Shown here: positions 40,557 to 44,697 of the stretch, piece by piece
Position numbering within the stretch: position 1 is the first letter of the stretch
How the letters are laid out: each line of letters starts with the position of its first letter
Source of the DNA: Blastococcus sp. CCUG 61487
Lineage (GTDB): Bacteria; Actinomycetota; Actinomycetes; Mycobacteriales; Geodermatophilaceae
Reading direction: 5' to 3'
Length of the DNA stretch: 44,697 nt
Assembly: GCF_005222955.1 (NCBI RefSeq)
Contig: NZ_LWUA01000014.1
Coordinates: 408 to 45,104, forward strand
The notes under the pieces: generated by a model
What the model saw: only the letters and a program-made list of their open reading frames with translations
Database searches by the model: none
What the model was told of the DNA's origin: nothing
Position numbers and translations under genes: made by a program

Positions 40557-40599
40557 GGGCGACTCCGGGGCGACTCCGGGGCGACTCTGGGCGACTCCG
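40557..40599. repeat. Tandem 11-bp repeat GGGCGACTCCG
   Basis: Four consecutive units: 40557-40567, 40568-40578, 40579-40589 (one base different) and a 10-base unit at 40590-40599. It lies between the stop of tatB and the start of the SGNH-hydrolase gene, both on the minus strand. Possibly a protein-binding array or a slippage-prone microsatellite. Confidence 0.6.
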
Positions 40600-40620
40600 G
40601 GCGAGGCGCCGGCCGACGTC

Positions 40621-40983
40621 CTACGTGGCGTCGGTGTCGAACGGCGGCGGGACGGAGCGGTCCCGCGGCCGGCTGACGACCGAGGCGGCGGTGGCGCCGC
40701 TCCCCCGCTGAGCGGCCGGCTGCTCGTCGTCGAGGTCGTCGAAGAGCTGGCTGCGGATGAACGTCCGGGGGTGGTACTTGCGCAGGTCGAGGTCGCGCAG
40801 GTCGGGCAGGTCGTCACCGAGGCTCTCGTTCACCTGGGCACGCACGCCGGTGATCGCGGTGCGCACCTTCTTCAGCCCGGACGCCGCGTCCTTGGCCAGG
40901 TGCGGCAGCCGCTCGGGCCCGAAGATGAACAGCGCGGCGAGGGCCACGACGAAGATCTCGCCCCAGCCGATCGAGTCGAACAC
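40621..40983 (-). CDS. tatB: Sec-independent translocase subunit TatB
   Basis: 120 residues from GTG 40983, preceded by GGAGAGGGGG. N-terminal 'MFDSIGWGEIFVVALAALFIFGPERLPHLAKDAASGLKKVR' is the TatA/B membrane helix, hinge (F-G-P-E-R-L-P) and amphipathic helix. The Glu in the membrane helix (GE), rather than a bare hydrophobic start, and the longer acidic tail favour TatB over TatA. TatB receives twin-arginine precursors with TatC. TatB close to mrp and htrA is also found in mycobacteria. Confidence 0.9.
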   Translation of the reverse strand: MFDSIGWGEIFVVALAALFIFGPERLPHLAKDAASGLKKVRTAITGVRAQVNESLGDDLPDLRDLDLRKYHPRTFIRSQLFDDLDDEQPAAQRGSGATAASVVSRPRDRSVPPPFDTDAT

Positions 40984-41032
40984 CGCCGCCCCCTCTCCGT
41001 CGGCGTCCAGAGTAGTGACCGCCGGCCGGTGC

Positions 41033-41743
41033 TCAGCCCGCCAGCGCCTGGATGCGGTCCAACAGCGCGGCGAGGCCGAACTCGAACTCCGCCTCCCCCG
41101 TCACCGTGGCCAGGCTGCCCGCGTGCGCGACCAGGTGGGGCAGCCGGTCGACGTCCTGGGCCGCGAAGAGCGACTCGAGGTCGGCGCGCCGGTTCTGCTC
41201 GTCGACGCCGGTCCGCGCCTCGAGCTGCACGTTGGCGACGGTGAAGTGGACGATCGCGAGGTAGGCCGCGACGGCGTCACCGGGTGCGAGCCCCAGGTCG
41301 AGCAGCGTGCGCAGGGCGGTCTCGCGCGCGGCCATGGAGTGCGGACCGAGCATCTGCGCGCTGCGGATCAGCGGCACGACCTCGATGTGCGCCAGCAGGT
41401 GGCCGCGGAAGCGGCGGGCCGTCGTCTCGAACTCCGCGCGCCAGCCACCCGCCGGCGAGGGAGCGACGGGCTCCATCCGGCCCAGCACGGCGTCGACGAC
41501 GAGGGCCACCAGCTCCTCCCGCCCGGCGACGTGCCGGTACAGCGAGGCCGCCCCCGTCCCCAGCTCGTCGGCGACCCGTCGCATGGTCAGGCCGTCGGAG
41601 CCGTGCTCGCGGAGGACGGCCAGCGCCGCGTCGACGATCGCGTCGAGGGACAGCCCATCCCTGCGCGGACGGCGCTCGGGCGCCGCGCGCCGGCGGAGCC
41701 ACCAGCCCGCCGAGCCGGGAGCCGGCTGCCTCGGCAGCGCCAT
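41033..41743 (-). CDS. TetR/AcrR-family transcription repressor
   Basis: 236 residues from ATG 41743 with AAGGAAGG upstream. The TetR N-terminal domain is clear at about residues 28-75 ('LSLDAIVDAALAVLREHGSDGLTMRRVADELGTGAASLYRHVAGREELVALVVDAVLG'). The helical ligand domain follows, with no recognised ligand. It is divergent from the CoA-transferase/crotonase operon and shares a 100-base intergenic region containing nested palindromes, so it probably represses both transcripts until a CoA-linked or acid ligand appears. Confidence 0.92.
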   Translation of the reverse strand: MALPRQPAPGSAGWWLRRRAAPERRPRRDGLSLDAIVDAALAVLREHGSDGLTMRRVADELGTGAASLYRHVAGREELVALVVDAVLGRMEPVAPSPAGGWRAEFETTARRFRGHLLAHIEVVPLIRSAQMLGPHSMAARETALRTLLDLGLAPGDAVAAYLAIVHFTVANVQLEARTGVDEQNRRADLESLFAAQDVDRLPHLVAHAGSLATVTGEAEFEFGLAALLDRIQALAG

Positions 41744-41768
41744 GTCGACGTCCTTCCTTGACAGGCGG

Positions 41769-41802
41769 GAACACTGTTCGCAGAGTAGCGAACAACGTTC
41801 GC
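41769..41802. promoter_or_regulatory. Nested palindromic TetR operator
   Basis: Three overlapping palindromes: GAACACTGTTC (41769-41779), TGTTCGC/GCGAACA (41775-41781 with 41788-41794) and GCGAACAACGTTCGC (41788-41802). All share GAACA/TGTTC-type half-sites. A plus-strand TTGACA (41758-41763) with CAGAGT 17 bases downstream could be the promoter of the CoA-transferase gene, which the operator would block. Confidence 0.7.
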
Positions 41803-41843
41803 ACTCGGCGGTCCCGAGCGCACCGACTCCCCCATGGAGAGCC

Positions 41844-43037
41844 ATGACGCCCCGTCCGCAGCTCCGGCCCGGCCCCCTGCAGGGCATCCGGGTGCTCGAC
41901 CTCACCCAGGCCCTCGCCGGTCCCTACTGCACGATGCTGCTGGCCGACCTCGGCGCCGACGTCGTGAAGATCGAGCCGCCGTCCGGCGACATGACCCGCT
42001 ACCCGGGCCCGTTCACCGATGAGGACACCGAGCGCTCCTACGGCGGCTACTTCGCCAGCATCAACCGCGGCAAGCGCTCGATCGTGCTCGACCTCAAGGA
42101 CGACGCCGACCGGGAGACGTTCCTCGCGCTCGCCGCGGGCGCCGACGTGGTGGTCGAGAACAGCCGTGCCGGCGTCATGGACCGCCTCGGCATCGGCTAC
42201 GAGACCCTCGCCGAGGTCAACCCGCGGCTGGTCTACGCCGCCATCCGCGGGTTCGGCGACCCCCGCACGGGCGCCTCGCCCTACACCGACTGGCCCGCCT
42301 ACGACATCGTCGCCCAGGCGATGGGCGGGCTGGTGTCCATCACCGGGCCCGACGCCGACCACGTCACCAAGAGCGGCCCGAGCGTGGGTGACATCTTCGC
42401 CGGCACCCTCGGCGCCGTCGGCCTGCTCGCCGCGCTCGTCGACGCCCTCCGCTCCGGCGAGGGCCAGTTCGTCGACGTCGCCATGTACGACGCCGTCCTG
42501 AGCCTGTGCGAGGGCGCCGCGTACTCGTACTCCTACAAGGGCGAGGTCCCGCAGCCCACGGGCAACGGCCATCCGATCATCGCGCCGTTCGACGTCTTCC
42601 CCACCGCCGACGGGCACTGCGCCATCGGCGCGCCGAACGACGCCGCGTTCGCCGTCCTCTGCGCGCGGATGGGCCGCCCCGAGCTGTCCAGCGACGAGCG
42701 CTTCGCCGACTTCCTGTCCCGGCTGGGCAACCGGCCGGCCCTCAACGCCGAGCTGGTCGCGTGGACGACCAGCCGGACGACGGCGGAGATCGTCGAGGCG
42801 CTCGGCGGAGCCGTGCCGGTCGGGCCGGTCAACGACATGGCCGCCATCTACGCCGACCCGCACGTCGCCGCCCGCGAGATGCTCGTCGAGGTCGAGCAGC
42901 CCGACGGCAGCCGCCCGGTCACGCTCGCGGGGCAGCCGATCAAGATGACCCGCAGCGGCACCGGCATCCGCACCCGCCCGCCCCGGCTGGGCGAGCACAC
43001 CGAGCAGGTCCTCGCCGAGGCCGGGCTCGCCCGATGA
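41844..43037 (+). CDS. CaiB/BaiF-family CoA transferase
   Basis: 397 residues from ATG 41844, preceded by GGAG (an ATG at 41834 is out of frame). Class III CoA-transferase motifs: '[36 protein letters not shown]', '[17 protein letters not shown]', and the catalytic Asp183 in '[21 protein letters not shown]'. It moves CoA from an acyl-CoA donor to a carboxylic acid. It overlaps the crotonase gene by ATGA. Together they would activate an acid and process the resulting enoyl- or acyl-CoA, under control of the TetR protein. Confidence 0.92.
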   Translation: MTPRPQLRPGPLQGIRVLDLTQALAGPYCTMLLADLGADVVKIEPPSGDMTRYPGPFTDEDTERSYGGYFASINRGKRSIVLDLKDDADRETFLALAAGADVVVENSRAGVMDRLGIGYETLAEVNPRLVYAAIRGFGDPRTGASPYTDWPAYDIVAQAMGGLVSITGPDADHVTKSGPSVGDIFAGTLGAVGLLAALVDALRSGEGQFVDVAMYDAVLSLCEGAAYSYSYKGEVPQPTGNGHPIIAPFDVFPTADGHCAIGAPNDAAFAVLCARMGRPELSSDERFADFLSRLGNRPALNAELVAWTTSRTTAEIVEALGGAVPVGPVNDMAAIYADPHVAAREMLVEVEQPDGSRPVTLAGQPIKMTRSGTGIRTRPPRLGEHTEQVLAEAGLAR

Positions 43038-43804
43038 GCGAGGACCTGCGGCTCACCGTCGACGACGGGATCGCCACGCTGACGCTGAACCGCCCCGCGA
43101 AGCGCAACGCCGTCACCTACGACATGTGGCGCGGCATCACCGAGGCCTGCCGGCAGGTCTCCGCCGACGACGCCGTCCGGCTGCTCGTCGTCCGCGGCGA
43201 GGGCGAGCACTTCTGCGCGGGCGCGGACATCTCCGGATTCGGCGCGGTCTCCCGCGAGGAGTACCACGCGGCCAACGAGGCCGCCGACGCCGCGCTGGCC
43301 GCCGTCCCCAAGCCGACAGTCGCGGTCATCACCGGCAGCTGCATCGGCGGGGGCACCGAGATCGCGCTGGCCTGCGACCTGCGCATCGCCGACTCGACCG
43401 CCCGCTTCGGCATCACGCCGGCCCGCCTCGGCATCGTGTACCCCGCCTCGGCCACCGAGCGCGCGGTCCGCGCGATCGGCCCCTCGGCGACCAAGCACCT
43501 GCTGTTCACCGCCGAGCTGATCGACATCGACCGCGCGCTGCGCATCGGGCTCGTCGACGAGGTGCACGACCCCGAGGACCTCCCGGCACGGGTGGAGGCG
43601 CTCACCGCGCTCATGGCCCGGCAGCGGTCGCTGCTCACCCAGATGGCCAGCAAGGAGATCGTCGACGCCGCCGTCGCCGGGCAGCCCGACCCCGCGATCG
43701 CCGCCCGGTGGGCGGCCGAGGTCGCCGCCTCTGCCGACCCGGCCGAGGGCATCACCGCGTTCCTGGAGCGCCGGGCTCCGCGCTTCGGCTGGACGCCCGG
43801 GTAG
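43034..43804 (+). CDS. Enoyl-CoA hydratase/isomerase (crotonase) family protein
   Basis: 256 residues from ATG 43034 (ATGA overlap with the preceding stop). The crotonase fold is clear, with oxyanion-hole segments 'GEGEHFCAGADISGF' and 'GSCIGGGTEIALACDLRIADSTARFG'. Glu109 corresponds to the first hydratase glutamate (Glu144 in the rat enzyme). The second (Glu164, in 'G.PE..LG') is Ala130 here ('FGITPARLGIVYP'). The protein may therefore not be a simple hydratase; isomerase, hydrolase or other crotonase chemistry is possible. It ends one base before the stop of the convergent htrA-like gene. Confidence 0.87.
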   Translation: MSEDLRLTVDDGIATLTLNRPAKRNAVTYDMWRGITEACRQVSADDAVRLLVVRGEGEHFCAGADISGFGAVSREEYHAANEAADAALAAVPKPTVAVITGSCIGGGTEIALACDLRIADSTARFGITPARLGIVYPASATERAVRAIGPSATKHLLFTAELIDIDRALRIGLVDEVHDPEDLPARVEALTALMARQRSLLTQMASKEIVDAAVAGQPDPAIAARWAAEVAASADPAEGITAFLERRAPRFGWTPG

Positions 43805-43805
43805 G

Positions 43806-44697
43806 TCAGGCCGCGTCGAGCGTCGCGCGCAGCTCCTGGGAGGAGCCGCCGCGGACGACCTCGACGGTGACCTCCTCGCCCGGGTCGTGCCGGTCGACGG
43901 CGACGACGAGCTCCTCGGAGCTGCCGACCCGCTCCCCGTCGACGGCGATGATCACGTCCTGCTCGCGGATCCCCGCCTCGGCCGCCGCGCTGCCCGGCTC
44001 GACGTTGAGCACCAGGGCCCCGTCGCGCGTGCCGTCGGTGACCGAGCGGGCGTTGACGCCGAGCGAGGCGTGCACGGCCCGGCCGGTGGAGATGAGCTGC
44101 TCGGCGATGTCGCGGACCGTGTCGATCGGGATCGCGAAGCCCAGCCCGACGCTGCCGCCGCCGACCGAGGCGATCGCGGTGTTGATGCCGATCAGGGCCC
44201 CGGAGGCGTCGACCAGCGCGCCGCCGGAGTTGCCCGGGTTGATCGGTGCGTCGGTCTGCACCGCGCTGATGACGGCGTTGGTGTCGCTGCCCTCGCCGGC
44301 CAGCCGCACCGGCCGCTCCAGGGCGCTCACGATGCCGGTGGTCACCGTGCCGGCCAGCCCGAGGGGTGAGCCGATGGCCACCACGGGGTCACCGACCACG
44401 ACGTCGTCGGAGGTGCCGAGGGAGGCGGTGACCAGGCCCGGCTTCTCCACCTTGAGGACGGCGAGGTCGCTGGCCGGGTCGCGGCCGACGATGCGCGCCT
44501 CCGAGCCGCTGCCGTCGGAGAAGACCGCGCGGATCTCGGCACCCGAGACGTCGTCGGCCCCGGAGATGACGTGGTTGTTCGTGACGATGTAGCCCTCGCC
44601 GCCGTCGATGACCACACCGGAGCCCGTCGCACCCGACTCGCCGACCCGCACCTCGATGGACACCACGGCCGGGATCACCGCCGCGGCGATGTCGGAG
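43806..44697 (-). CDS. HtrA/DegP-like trypsin-family serine protease with PDZ domain (partial, runs off right edge)
   Basis: About 297 C-terminal residues are in the window; the frame continues beyond base 44697 (a GTG at 44678 is internal). The S1C catalytic triad is complete: His in 'YIVTNNHVISG', Asp in 'DPASDLAVLKV' and Ser in 'TDAPINPGNSGGALVD'. The C-terminal PDZ domain is 'SLGVNARSVTDG...VEPGSAAAEAGIREQDVIIAVDGERVGSSEEL'. The missing N-terminus should hold a membrane anchor or signal. These proteases handle misfolded envelope proteins. Near tatB and mrp it matches the mycobacterial arrangement in which htrA follows sigE and rseA. Confidence 0.92.
   Translation of the reverse strand, partial: SDIAAAVIPAVVSIEVRVGESGATGSGVVIDGGEGYIVTNNHVISGADDVSGAEIRAVFSDGSGSEARIVGRDPASDLAVLKVEKPGLVTASLGTSDDVVVGDPVVAIGSPLGLAGTVTTGIVSALERPVRLAGEGSDTNAVISAVQTDAPINPGNSGGALVDASGALIGINTAIASVGGGSVGLGFAIPIDTVRDIAEQLISTGRAVHASLGVNARSVTDGTRDGALVLNVEPGSAAAEAGIREQDVIIAVDGERVGSSEELVVAVDRHDPGEEVTVEVVRGGSSQELRATLDAA

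Noticed and set aside
1-44697. CRISPR arrays, rRNA, tRNA genes and insertion sequences
   Set aside because: No regularly spaced identical repeats with unique spacers, no recognisable rRNA or tRNA sequence, and no transposase motif (DDE or HUH) were seen on reading both strands.

Overview
This window is a very GC-rich actinobacterial chromosome segment. GTG starts, GTGA/ATGA stop-start overlaps, WXG100/EccC-type secretion genes, Mrp, TatB and HtrA all fit. The protein style suggests Geodermatophilaceae or a close relative; that is an inference, because no rRNA or other phylogenetic marker is present.

Left end (1 to about 5453): the right-hand part of an integrative element. It carries a ParB-like gene running off the left edge, an ArdC-like antirestriction gene, a long non-coding stretch rich in small DNA hairpins, a small MerR/excisionase-type DNA-binding protein, two unrecognised proteins and a tyrosine integrase. 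About 30 bp past the integrase stop, the sequence becomes the 5' part of a CpaF/TadA-type secretion ATPase gene on the minus strand. That gene is cut after 89 native codons, so the element appears to sit inside it.

Middle (5.7 to 28 kb): a 2174-residue secreted modular protein; an XRE/NB-ARC/TPR regulator; a thiamine-diphosphate enzyme; a WXG100 protein and, convergent with it, a very large EccC/EssC-like ATPase with an N-terminal FHA region; a small membrane protein; a quinone-oxidoreductase-like MDR protein; an acyl-CoA dehydrogenase; a DUF4190 membrane protein; and a tightly coupled four-gene type VII module (WXG100-like protein, predicted secreted protein with membrane segments, two small unknown proteins). 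None of the other type VII core genes (EccB, EccD, EccE, mycosin) is in the window.

Right part (28 to 44.7 kb): a CitE/malyl-CoA-lyase-like enzyme, an EamA exporter coupled to a PhzF-like enzyme, a PRC/MgtE_N/CBS protein with DUF1003, DUF4184 and DUF4188 proteins, a MerR regulator, AzlCD, Mrp, an SRPBCC protein, a secreted SGNH hydrolase with Ig-like repeats, TatB, a TetR regulator divergent from a CoA-transferase/crotonase pair, and the C-terminal part of an HtrA protease. The MgtE_N-DUF1003-Mrp-TatB-HtrA order resembles the mycobacterial sigE-rseA-htrA-tatB-mrp neighbourhood, so RseA and SigE may lie just beyond the right edge.

Main points of interest: the element inside the Tad ATPase gene; a cluster of GNA-triloop hairpins beside ardC; two copies of a 77-bp structured repeat; the four-gene type VII module; a CCTGTGGACAA motif upstream of all three type VII transcription units and the Tad ATPase; and several genes with a -10-like TANNNT ending 6-8 nt before the start codon, suggesting leaderless mRNAs.
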